Shown piece by piece: positions 1 through 8,250 of a stretch of DNA of 64,000 nt (positions are counted from its first letter, which is position 1; every line of letters starts with the position of its first letter). Source of the DNA: Cupriavidus agavae (GTDB lineage: Bacteria; Pseudomonadota; Gammaproteobacteria; Burkholderiales; Burkholderiaceae); contig NZ_SGXM01000009.1 in the NCBI RefSeq assembly GCF_004217045.1, positions 1 to 64,000 of the forward strand. Direction: 5' to 3'. Made by a program: the position numbers and the translations under genes. Below the pieces are notes generated by a model that was not told the origin of the DNA, ran no database searches, and saw nothing but the letters and a program-made list of their open reading frames with translations.

Positions 1-168
1 CTCCAGGAACTTCGTGAGCAGGTTGAAGCAGGTGGTCTTGCCCGCGCCGTTGGGCCCGATCAATGCATGGATCGAGCCGCGACGCACGCGCAGGTCCACA
101 CCGTCGACCGCCGTGAAGCCTTTGAAGGACTTCGTCAGGTGGCGGACTTCCAGTACGTTGGTTGTCAT
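1..168 (-). CDS. livG: Liv-type ABC transporter ATP-binding protein, partial (C-terminal part outside window)
   Basis: Only the first 56 codons are present; the rest lies before base 1. The translation begins MTTNVLEVRHLTKSF and contains a complete Walker A motif, GPNGAGKTT, around residues 38-46, so this is the nucleotide-binding subunit of an ABC importer. It follows the periplasmic binding protein and pruA on the same strand, which makes LivG (branched-chain amino-acid/amide type family) the natural assignment. It energises uptake at the inner membrane. The gene is separated from the binding protein by about 80 bases that hold a perfect 13-bp stem hairpin. The family is clear; the substrate is not visible from this fragment. 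Confidence 0.85.
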   Translation of the reverse strand, partial: MTTNVLEVRHLTKSFKGFTAVDGVDLRVRRGSIHALIGPNGAGKTTCFNLLTKFLE

Positions 169-204
169 GTGATACGAAATTATTGCCGTGGAATCGCTGA
201 TGGT

Positions 205-241
205 TTGCTCCCCTCTCCCGCCATGCGGGAGAGGGGAACAG
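205..241. repeat. Palindromic hairpin repeat, copy 1
   Basis: A perfect 13-bp stem (209-221 paired with 225-237, loop CAT) of the form TCCCCTCTCCCGC / GCGGGAGAGGGGA sits between the binding-protein stop and livG. The same stem and the flanking GTTTGCT recur at 39372-39410, and a decayed relative lies at 3933-3966. This looks like a dispersed REP-like intergenic palindrome and could also attenuate or protect the operon transcript. It has no T-run, so it is not an obvious intrinsic terminator. Confidence 0.7.
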
Positions 242-249
242 GCCCGGAC

Positions 250-1458
250 TTATTTCTTGACCAGCGGGCAGCGCGATTGCGACAGCGGCTGGAAGGCTTC
301 CTCGCCCGGCACGGTGGCCACGAGCTTCAGGTAGTCCCACGGCGTCTTGGAGTCGGCCGGCTTCTTCACTTCCATCAGGTACATGTCGTGGACCATGCGG
401 CCGTCGGCGCGGACATAGCCGTTCTTGGCAAACGCGTCGTTGATCCTGGCCTTCTTCAGCGCCGCCATGACGGTGTCCGAATCGTCGCTGCCGGTGGCTT
501 GCACGGCCTTCAGGTAGTTCAGCACGGCCGAGTACGTGCCGGCGTGCACCATGTTCGGCATGCGCTTCATGCGGGCGAAGAACCGGGTGCCGAACTCACG
601 CGTCTGCGGGTTCAGGTCCCAGTACCAGGCGTCGGTCATCTTCATGCCCTGCGTCAGCTTCAGGCCCAGGCTGTGTACATCGCTGATGGTCATCAGCAGG
701 CCCACCAGCGTCTGGTTCTTCGGCAGGCCGAAATCGTTGGCGGCCTTGATCGCGTTGATGGTGTCGCCGCCGCCGTTGGCCAGTGCCACCACCTGCGCCT
801 TCGATGCCTGGGCCTGCAGCACGAACGACGAGAAGTCCAATGCGTTCAGCGGGTGTTTGATCTGGCCCACCACGGTGCCGCCGGAGGCCTTGACCACGTC
901 GGCCGTGGCGGTTTCCAGCGAGGCGCCGAAGGCATAGTCGGCCGTCATGAAGTACCAGCTCTTCAGGCCCTGCCTGACCATCGCCTTGCCGGCCACGTTG
1001 GCCAGCGCGTAGGTGTCATAGACCCAATGCACGATGTACGGCGAGCATTCCTCGTTGGTGTGGCGCAGGTTGGCGCCGCCCGTGATCAGCGAGATGCGCT
1101 TCTTCTCCGAGGCGATGCGCGACACGGCCAGCGCGACCGACGAGTTCGGCAGGTCGACGATGGTGTCCACGCCGTCGCGGTCGATCCATTCGCGCGCCTT
1201 GGCGCTGCCGATGTCGGCCTTGTTCTGGTGGTCGGCGGTGACCAGTTCGATCTTCTTGCCGGGCAGGCCGTTGCCAAAGTCCTCGATGGCCATCTTCGCG
1301 GCCTCGACCGAGCCCTTGCCGGCATAGTCGAGGTAGACGCCGGACAGGTCGGTCATCACGCCGATCTTGACGACATCGCCGGAAATCGCCGCGCTGGCTG
1401 CGCCGGCGAACGTGGTCAGGCTGAACGCCAGGGCGGACAGCAGGGTGGCTCGCTTCAT
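250..1458 (-). CDS. Liv-type ABC transporter periplasmic substrate-binding protein
   Basis: The 402-residue product starts MKRATLLSALAF with a Sec signal peptide ending near ...AGAASA, and then shows the type I periplasmic binding fold signature VKIGVMTDLSG typical of LivJ/LivK/AmiC-like proteins (Peripla_BP_6). It would bind a small amide or amino-acid-like ligand in the periplasm and deliver it to the Liv permease. The start is supported by an AGAAGAG ribosome site directly upstream. It lies between pruA and livG in one transcription unit, so the ligand may be proline-, hydroxyproline- or glutamate-semialdehyde-related, but that is inference from context only. Two cysteines (NEECS and the C-terminal RCPL) may form a disulphide. 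Confidence 0.88.
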   Translation of the reverse strand: MKRATLLSALAFSLTTFAGAASAAISGDVVKIGVMTDLSGVYLDYAGKGSVEAAKMAIEDFGNGLPGKKIELVTADHQNKADIGSAKAREWIDRDGVDTIVDLPNSSVALAVSRIASEKKRISLITGGANLRHTNEECSPYIVHWVYDTYALANVAGKAMVRQGLKSWYFMTADYAFGASLETATADVVKASGGTVVGQIKHPLNALDFSSFVLQAQASKAQVVALANGGGDTINAIKAANDFGLPKNQTLVGLLMTISDVHSLGLKLTQGMKMTDAWYWDLNPQTREFGTRFFARMKRMPNMVHAGTYSAVLNYLKAVQATGSDDSDTVMAALKKARINDAFAKNGYVRADGRMVHDMYLMEVKKPADSKTPWDYLKLVATVPGEEAFQPLSQSRCPLVKK

Positions 1459-1511
1459 CTCTTCTTCTCCGTGGTGGTGTGGCTTGAAATCTGTCTTTTC
1501 GGGCAGCGCGC

Positions 1512-3137
<1,626 letters not shown>

Positions 3138-3171
3138 ATACGACTGACTACCTATTGGATATGAGAGGTAA

Positions 3172-3189
3172 GAAATTGGATCCAATATA
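3172..3189. promoter_or_regulatory. Probable GntR operator between pruA and the regulator
   Basis: ATTGGATCCAAT (3175-3186) is a perfect 12-bp palindrome with the TTGGnnnCCAA-like shape seen for FCD-type GntR regulators, and a half site TATTGGAT lies about 20 bases away at 3153-3160. It sits in the divergent promoter region between pruA and the GntR gene, so binding would fit autoregulation and control of pruA. The function is inferred. Confidence 0.5.
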
Positions 3190-3255
3190 GCAGCGCGAAT
3201 ATTCAGGCACAATAGGGACCTCACTCGAATCGCACACCGATCTCCAGCACTTCCC

Positions 3256-3927
3256 ATGTCCACGCAACCGGGCCGCACCAGCGCCCCTACCAAGGGTTTA
3301 CCCCAGATCATTCGTGACCAGCTTCGCTATGAAATCCTGAAAGGCACGCTACCGGTTGGCGAGCAACTGCGGCAGGACGCGCTTGCCGAGCGCTTCAACG
3401 CCAGCCGCATTCCCGTGCGGGAAGCCCTGCGCCAGCTGGAAACGGAAGGGCTGGTGACGTATCAGCGCAACCGGGGCGCCGTGGTGTCGGGGATGGATGT
3501 GTCGCAGATCTGCGAACTGCTCGATATCCGCGTGGCGCTGGAATGCCACGCGGCGCGGCTGGGCGTGCCGAACATGGTTCAGCAGGATTTCCAGCAGATG
3601 CAGGAGATCCTCGATGCGTATTCAGAATCGGAATCGCTCGTGGAGTGGGCCGAGTACAACCGGCGTTTCCACCTGGCGCTATGCGCGCCGGCCAACAACA
3701 AGCGCCTGCGCAGGCTGATCGAGGAGTTCTGCCTCAATACCGACCGTTACACGCACGAGCAGATGTCGCTCGCCACGGGCAAGGAAGGACCGCAGGCCGA
3801 CCATTACCGTATTCTCGAAGCGTGCAAGGCACGCGATGCGGTCAAGGTGGCGGGGCTGCTCGAGGAACACATCCTGGAGACGAAGCGGAATTTGCTGGCG
3901 AGTGAACGGATGAAGGAAGAGGGGTAG
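3256..3927 (+). CDS. GntR-family (FadR subfamily, FCD domain) transcriptional regulator
   Basis: The 223-residue protein has a winged helix-turn-helix at residues about 15-80 (QIIRDQLRYEILKGTLPVGEQL, then SRIPVREALRQLETEGLV, the classic GntR recognition helix). An all-helical FCD effector domain follows, with metal-ligand style residues (DIRVALECHAARL, NRRFHLALCAPANN). FCD regulators usually bind a small organic acid or amino acid and repress a neighbouring catabolic operon. It is divergent from pruA and the Liv genes, with a palindrome between them, so those genes are the likely target. The effector is unknown. Confidence 0.9.
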   Translation: MSTQPGRTSAPTKGLPQIIRDQLRYEILKGTLPVGEQLRQDALAERFNASRIPVREALRQLETEGLVTYQRNRGAVVSGMDVSQICELLDIRVALECHAARLGVPNMVQQDFQQMQEILDAYSESESLVEWAEYNRRFHLALCAPANNKRLRRLIEEFCLNTDRYTHEQMSLATGKEGPQADHYRILEACKARDAVKVAGLLEEHILETKRNLLASERMKEEG

Positions 3928-3932
3928 GTTTT

Positions 3933-3966
3933 TCTCCTCTCTCACGCCGTGCGGGAGAGGGAGCAG
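3933..3966. repeat. Palindromic hairpin repeat, decayed copy
   Basis: CTCCTCTCTCACGC followed by GCGGGAGAGGGAG resembles the perfect hairpins at 205-241 and 39372-39410 with several changes. It lies between the convergent GntR and XRE-cupin genes, where it may act as a bidirectional terminator. Confidence 0.45.
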
Positions 3967-3984
3967 AACAAGCAGGAAGGCAAC

Positions 3985-4575
3985 TCAACTGGGATGCACC
4001 ACCACCAGCAACGCCGTCGCCATCCCTTTCCCCGGATTGGCAATCGCATGGGCCACGTCGGCGCCGTAGCGCGCTGTCTCGCCATGCTTCAGTTTCCTCT
4101 CGTCGCCGCCAGCGCGCACGGTCATGGCGCCGGAGAGTACCGTCAGGTGCTCCTGCGTGCCCGTGTCGTGCGGGTCTGACGCCAGCACGCCTCCCGGCTG
4201 GATCGACAGTTCATACCATTCAAAACGCCCCGCCAGCTCGATCGGGCCGAGGATACGTAGCTCGCAGCGCGTGTCCGGGCTCTTGAGCGCCGGGATCGCA
4301 TGCGGCTGCACTACGGTGATTGCCGGGGCCGGCGGCGCGCTGCCGCCCTGGGCCAGGAAGTCGGTCAGGCTTACCCCGAGCGCGTTGGCCAGCCGCCACA
4401 GCACTGCCACGGTGGGATTGGCGAGGTTCCGTTCGATCTGCGACAGCATAGACTTGGAAACACCGGCGCGCCGCGACAGATCGTCCAGCGACAGCTGCTG
4501 GCCCTGCCGCAGTGCCTGCAGCGTGCTGCCGACCGCCGGCGGCCCTTCGGCGGGGATGGGTTGCGTCATCGTCAT
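3985..4575 (-). CDS. XRE-family regulator with C-terminal cupin domain
   Basis: The product (196 residues from MTMTQ; a start 18 bases earlier, MHYNERM, is also open) has an N-terminal Cro/C1 helix-turn-helix (LSLDDLSRRAGVSKSMLSQIERN) and a C-terminal cupin_2 barrel (EWYELSIQPGGV, EHLTVLSGAMTV, GETARYGADVAHAI). Proteins of this build sense a small ligand in the cupin barrel and usually act as local repressors. The gene is divergent from kbl-tdh with only about 90 bases between starts, and an inverted repeat lies in that gap. Control of threonine degradation is therefore the likely job. Ligand unknown. Confidence 0.85.
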   Translation of the reverse strand: MTMTQPIPAEGPPAVGSTLQALRQGQQLSLDDLSRRAGVSKSMLSQIERNLANPTVAVLWRLANALGVSLTDFLAQGGSAPPAPAITVVQPHAIPALKSPDTRCELRILGPIELAGRFEWYELSIQPGGVLASDPHDTGTQEHLTVLSGAMTVRAGGDERKLKHGETARYGADVAHAIANPGKGMATALLVVVHPS

Positions 4576-4598
4576 TCGTTCGTTATAGTGCACGTCAC

Positions 4599-4620
4599 GT
4601 TCTTTATATAGAACACGTTC
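4599..4620. promoter_or_regulatory. Inverted repeat in the XRE / kbl divergent promoter
   Basis: GTTCT-TTATAT-AGAAC (4599-4614) is an inverted repeat with an AT-rich core that could include a -10 element, and a further GTTC arm follows at 4617-4620. It is well placed to be the operator of the adjacent XRE-cupin protein acting on kbl-tdh and on its own gene. Confidence 0.45.
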
Positions 4621-4667
4621 GATTTATCGATCGAGCGATCCGAGACACTACCACCGGGAGTCTGGCC

Positions 4668-5870
4668 ATGTCGAGTGCCGAGGCTTTTTATGCATCGATC
4701 CGCGCGGAACTCGATGCGATCCGCGACGCGGGGCTGTACAAGCGCGAGCGCATCATCGCCACGCCGCAGGGCGCCACGATCCGCACCGCCGATGGCCGCG
4801 AGGTCATCAATCTCTGCGCCAACAACTACCTGGGACTTTCCTCGCATCCCAAGGTGATCGAGGCCGCCCACGAGGCACTGCGTACCCATGGCTACGGCCT
4901 GTCGTCGGTGCGGTTCATCTGCGGCACGCAGGATCTGCACAAGACGCTGGAGCAGCGGCTGGCGAGCTTCCTGGGCACCGAGGACACCATCCTCTACGGC
5001 TCGGCATTTGACGCCAACGGTGGCCTGTTCGAGACGCTGCTCGGCCCGGACGACGCGGTGATCAGCGACGAGCTGAACCATGCGTCGATCATCGATGGCA
5101 TCCGCCTGTCCAAGGCGAAGCGCTACCGCTACAAACACAACGATCTCGATGACCTGGACGCCCAGTTGAAGCAGGCCGATGCCGATGGCGCGCGCTTCAA
5201 GCTGGTCTTCAGCGATGGCGTGTTCTCGATGGACGGCACGGTCGCCCGGCTCGACGAGATCCGCCGGATCTGCGATGCGCACGGCGCGCTGCTCGGCATC
5301 GACGAATGCCACGCCACCGGTTTCATGGGTGCCCGCGGCCGCGGCACGCACGAGGCGCGCGGGGTCTTCGGCAAGATCGACCTCATCACCGGCACGCTCG
5401 GCAAGGCGCTGGGCGGTGCCTCGGGTGGCTTCACGACGGGCCGCAGGGAGGTGATCGACCTGCTGCGCCAGCGCTCGCGTCCCTACCTGTTCTCGAACAC
5501 CGTGGCGCCGGCCATCGTCGGCGGCAGCATCGCCGTGCTCGATATCCTCGAAGGCAGCACCGAACTGCGCGACCGGCTGGCGGCCAACACGAAGTTCTTC
5601 CGCGAAGGCATTGCCGCGCTTGGCTTCGACATCAAGCCTGGCGAGCATCCGATCGTGCCGATCATGGTCTACGACGCGGACCGGGCGCAGAAGCTCTCCG
5701 AGCGGCTGCTCGAACTGGGCGTCTATGTGGTGGGCTTCTTCTATCCCGTGGTGCCGAAGGGGCAGGCCCGTATCCGCGTGCAGATGAGCGCCGGACACGA
5801 CCAGACCACACTGCGCACGGCGCTCGACGTGTTCGCCCAGGCGGGCCGCGAACTGGGGCTGGTGCGATGA
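4668..5870 (+). CDS. kbl: Glycine C-acetyltransferase (2-amino-3-ketobutyrate CoA ligase)
   Basis: The 400-residue PLP enzyme of the alpha-oxoamine synthase family cleaves 2-amino-3-oxobutyrate with CoA to glycine and acetyl-CoA, the second step of threonine catabolism. The PLP lysine is Lys246 in GTLGKALGG, almost the same position as in the E. coli enzyme (Lys244). The substrate and PLP motifs NNYLGLSSHP, FDANGG and DECHATGF are present, and the length matches the family (398). The start is set by a CCGGGAG ribosome site seven bases upstream; a longer frame upstream is not supported. Its stop overlaps the tdh start (ATGA), so the two are translationally coupled. Confidence 0.95.
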   Translation: MSSAEAFYASIRAELDAIRDAGLYKRERIIATPQGATIRTADGREVINLCANNYLGLSSHPKVIEAAHEALRTHGYGLSSVRFICGTQDLHKTLEQRLASFLGTEDTILYGSAFDANGGLFETLLGPDDAVISDELNHASIIDGIRLSKAKRYRYKHNDLDDLDAQLKQADADGARFKLVFSDGVFSMDGTVARLDEIRRICDAHGALLGIDECHATGFMGARGRGTHEARGVFGKIDLITGTLGKALGGASGGFTTGRREVIDLLRQRSRPYLFSNTVAPAIVGGSIAVLDILEGSTELRDRLAANTKFFREGIAALGFDIKPGEHPIVPIMVYDADRAQKLSERLLELGVYVVGFFYPVVPKGQARIRVQMSAGHDQTTLRTALDVFAQAGRELGLVR

Positions 5871-6838
5871 CGGCGGCAGTTTCCAATACGCCGCCGAAGA
5901 TCCTGATCGTCGGCGCCAACGGACAGCTTGGCTCCGAACTGGCGCTGGCGCTGGCCGAGCGCCACGGGCGCGGGCAGGTGGTGACGTCCGACGTGGTGCC
6001 CACGGGCCGCCATGTCCATATCGCGCACGAGATGCTCAACATCACCGATCGCGGTGAACTGGCCACCGTGATCGAGCGCCACGGCATCACGCAGATCTAC
6101 CTGCTGGCCGCCGCGCTGTCCGCCACGGGCGAGAAGGCGCCGCAGTGGGCCTGGAACCTGAACATGACCGGCTTGCTGAACGTGCTGGAAGCGGCGCGGC
6201 ACCACGGCATTTCCCGCGTGTTCTGGCCTAGTTCGATTGCCGCGTTCGGCCCGACCACGCCGCGCGTGGACACGCCGCAGCAGACCGTCATGGAGCCGAC
6301 CACGGTCTATGGCATTTCCAAGCTGGCCGGCGAGGGCTGGTGCCGCTGGTACTTCGAAAATCACGGCGTGGACGTGCGCAGCGTGCGCTATCCGGGCCTG
6401 ATCTCGCACAAGACGCCGCCGGGCGGTGGGACCACCGATTACGCGGTAGATATCTTCCACCATGCCGTGCGCGGCGAGCCTTACACCTGCTTCCTCGACG
6501 CCGGCGAGCGCCTGCCGATGATGTACATGCCCGATGCCATCCGGGCCACGCTGGAACTGATGGACGCGCCGGCCGAACAGGTGCGCGAGCGGGGCAGCTA
6601 CAACCTGGCCGGCATGAGCTTCACGCCGGCCGAGATTGCCGAGGCCATCCGGCGCCGTGTGCCGGATTTCACGGTGCGGTACGAGCCGGACTACCGGCAG
6701 GCCATCGCGCAGGGCTGGCCCGATTCGATCGACGACAGCGCCGCCCGGCGCGACTGGGGCTGGCAGCCACGTTTCTCGCTGCAGCAGATGGTCGACGACA
6801 TGCTGGCAAACCTGCGCATGGCGGTCACGGCGGCGTGA
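5867..6838 (+). CDS. tdh: L-threonine 3-dehydrogenase, NAD-dependent epimerase-like (SDR) type
   Basis: The 323-residue protein is an extended short-chain dehydrogenase with the nucleotide motif GANGQLG at residues 16-22 and the catalytic Tyr148-x3-Lys152 in TTVYGISKLAG, preceded by the PSSIAAFG serine segment. It is not the zinc MDR enzyme of E. coli. SDR-type L-threonine dehydrogenases of this kind have been characterised in Cupriavidus necator and Flavobacterium. It oxidises threonine to 2-amino-3-oxobutyrate, the substrate of the overlapping kbl product. Its last 14 bases overlap the end of the convergent pseudopilin gene. Confidence 0.92.
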   Translation: MTAAVSNTPPKILIVGANGQLGSELALALAERHGRGQVVTSDVVPTGRHVHIAHEMLNITDRGELATVIERHGITQIYLLAAALSATGEKAPQWAWNLNMTGLLNVLEAARHHGISRVFWPSSIAAFGPTTPRVDTPQQTVMEPTTVYGISKLAGEGWCRWYFENHGVDVRSVRYPGLISHKTPPGGGTTDYAVDIFHHAVRGEPYTCFLDAGERLPMMYMPDAIRATLELMDAPAEQVRERGSYNLAGMSFTPAEIAEAIRRRVPDFTVRYEPDYRQAIAQGWPDSIDDSAARRDWGWQPRFSLQQMVDDMLANLRMAVTAA

Positions 6839-7334
6839 GATCGTCGCGCAGCGTCTGCCCGGGCCAGTACGCAAAGCGCCAGTCGGCGTAGCTTTCCGCC
6901 TCGGCAAAGCCCGGTTCGTCGGCGTAGAAGCCATCCTGCCGCAGCGGGCGCCTGGCTGAGCCGCTGTGCACGCCCATGAAGCCGTCGCCGGGTGCGGGCA
7001 GGTACTGCCAATCCGCCCCGGTCATCGGATCGTCCCAGGGCTTGCGTAGCCAGCGGCGCACCTGGCCGGTCCGGTTGTCCTCCACGAGATCGGCCAGTGT
7101 CTCCGGATAGCGGCCCGAGCCGTTTTCGACGTAGCGGCGGATCGCCTCGCGGATCTCCGTGCCACGCTGGCGCAGTTCCACCTCGCGTTCGCGCTGCGCC
7201 CGCATCTGCCAGGCATCGCCCACCTTCATCAGGTACACGCCCATCACCGCCACCATCGCCAGGCACCAGACCAGCGTGAAGCCGCTGGCCCGGCGCCGGC
7301 GCGGCGGACTACAGCTCCGAGTAAGGCGTGCCAT
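6825..7334 (-). CDS. Type II secretion pseudopilin-like protein, last gene of the secretion operon
   Basis: The 169-residue product starts MARLTRSCSPP and has a basic leader then an N-terminal hydrophobic helix after ASGFTLVWCLAMVAVMG. The normal prepilin site GFTLIE is altered to GFTLVW, so Glu5 of the mature pseudopilin is missing. The body (EIREAIRRYVENGSGRYPETLADLVEDN, then KPWDDPMTG) matches GspG-like pseudopilins. Loss of Glu5 is a known trait of minor, tip-type subunits such as GspK, which suggests a tip role here; that is inference. It overlaps the preceding pseudopilin gene by 26 bases. Confidence 0.7.
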   Translation of the reverse strand: MARLTRSCSPPRRRRASGFTLVWCLAMVAVMGVYLMKVGDAWQMRAQREREVELRQRGTEIREAIRRYVENGSGRYPETLADLVEDNRTGQVRRWLRKPWDDPMTGADWQYLPAPGDGFMGVHSGSARRPLRQDGFYADEPGFAEAESYADWRFAYWPGQTLRDDLTPP

Positions 7335-7773
7335 CGTGGGTCTCGCCTTCCGCCACGCTGCGCACGTCGTAGACGCCCTGCGTGGCTTGCTGGGATCGCT
7401 GCATGCCGGTGTCCGGATCGGCGGGCGGCGGAATGATGCGCCACCCAGTGGCGCTGCGCGTGACCGGATCGACCGGAATCTGCCGCAGGTACGACTGCTG
7501 GACCAGTGTCTCCAGCGAGCGCGGATACTCGCCGTGATCGGCATGGTAGCGGTCGATGGCGTCGCGCATCGCCGTCAGGTTGTGGCGCAGCACGGTCTCC
7601 TCGGCCCGTTCCGTCTGGGTGGCGAAGCGCGGCACCGCCAGCGTCATCAGCGCGGCCATGATGGCCAGCACCACCAGCAGTTCGATCAGGGTGAAGCCAC
7701 GGGGATCGGAACGTCCGCGCCGTCCGGGGCCGGGGCGGGGGCGGGGGCCTTTGGGGGGAATGCCGGTGGTCAT
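7309..7773 (-). CDS. Type II secretion pseudopilin (GspG-like)
   Basis: The 154-residue protein has a proline/arginine-rich leader, then the prepilin peptidase site RGFTLIELLVVLAIMAALMTLAVP, so cleavage after Gly and methylation of Phe are expected, with Glu5 kept. The soluble part (LTAMRDAIDRYHADHGEYPRSLETLV, IPVDPVT, ending GTPYSEL) has the GspG fold layout, in which a subunit stacks in a short periplasmic pseudopilus. The end motif GTPY resembles that of the preceding pseudopilin (GIPYKEW), suggesting gene duplication. It is preceded by another pseudopilin gene with no gap. Confidence 0.82.
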   Translation of the reverse strand: MTTGIPPKGPRPRPGPGRRGRSDPRGFTLIELLVVLAIMAALMTLAVPRFATQTERAEETVLRHNLTAMRDAIDRYHADHGEYPRSLETLVQQSYLRQIPVDPVTRSATGWRIIPPPADPDTGMQRSQQATQGVYDVRSVAEGETHDGTPYSEL

Positions 7774-7774
7774 G

Positions 7775-8248
7775 TCACCACTCCTTGTAGGGTATGCCGT
7801 TCAGCCCGGTGTCCGGCGAGGTCGAGTAGACGTCGAAGACATCGTCGCCGCGCTCGGGCGCGTCGGGCGGGCTGGCGTAGGCGCGCAGGCCCCAGGTCTG
7901 CACGGCGGGCACGCCGGGGCACTGGCACATGGGATCGCGCGGGATGCGCCGCAGGAAGTACAGCTTCGCGCCGGCCGGGTTGCGGATATCGGTCACGCCT
8001 TCGGTCAGCGCCTCGAGCGTGGGCGGATAGCCGCTCGCGCCCACCAGGCGCGTGATGCGGCCGCCGTCCATGGCAGCCTTGTGTGCGTCGATGGCGTGGC
8101 GTATCTGCCAGAGCGCCTGGCGCAGGTCGGCCTCGCGGCCCTGCTGGGCGGCCACGCGCGCCAGCGGCAGGGCCACCATCGCCAGCGTGGCCAGCAGCGT
8201 CAGCGTGACCAGCATCTCTATCAGCGTGAAGCCTCGGGATCGGCGCAT
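7775..8248 (-). CDS. Type II secretion pseudopilin (GspG-like)
   Basis: The 157-residue product starts MRRSRGFTLIEMLVTLTLLATLAMVALP, a very short leader with an intact prepilin peptidase site and Glu5. The rest (LRQALWQIRHAIDAHKAAMDGG, RRIPRDPM, then a CQCPG segment and FDVYSTSPDTGLNG) matches GspG-like pseudopilins of the variant type II systems. It follows the secretin gene by two bases, so it is in the same operon, and would form part of the pseudopilus that pushes substrates through the secretin. Confidence 0.85.
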   Translation of the reverse strand: MRRSRGFTLIEMLVTLTLLATLAMVALPLARVAAQQGREADLRQALWQIRHAIDAHKAAMDGGRITRLVGASGYPPTLEALTEGVTDIRNPAGAKLYFLRRIPRDPMCQCPGVPAVQTWGLRAYASPPDAPERGDDVFDVYSTSPDTGLNGIPYKEW

Positions 8249-8250
8249 GG

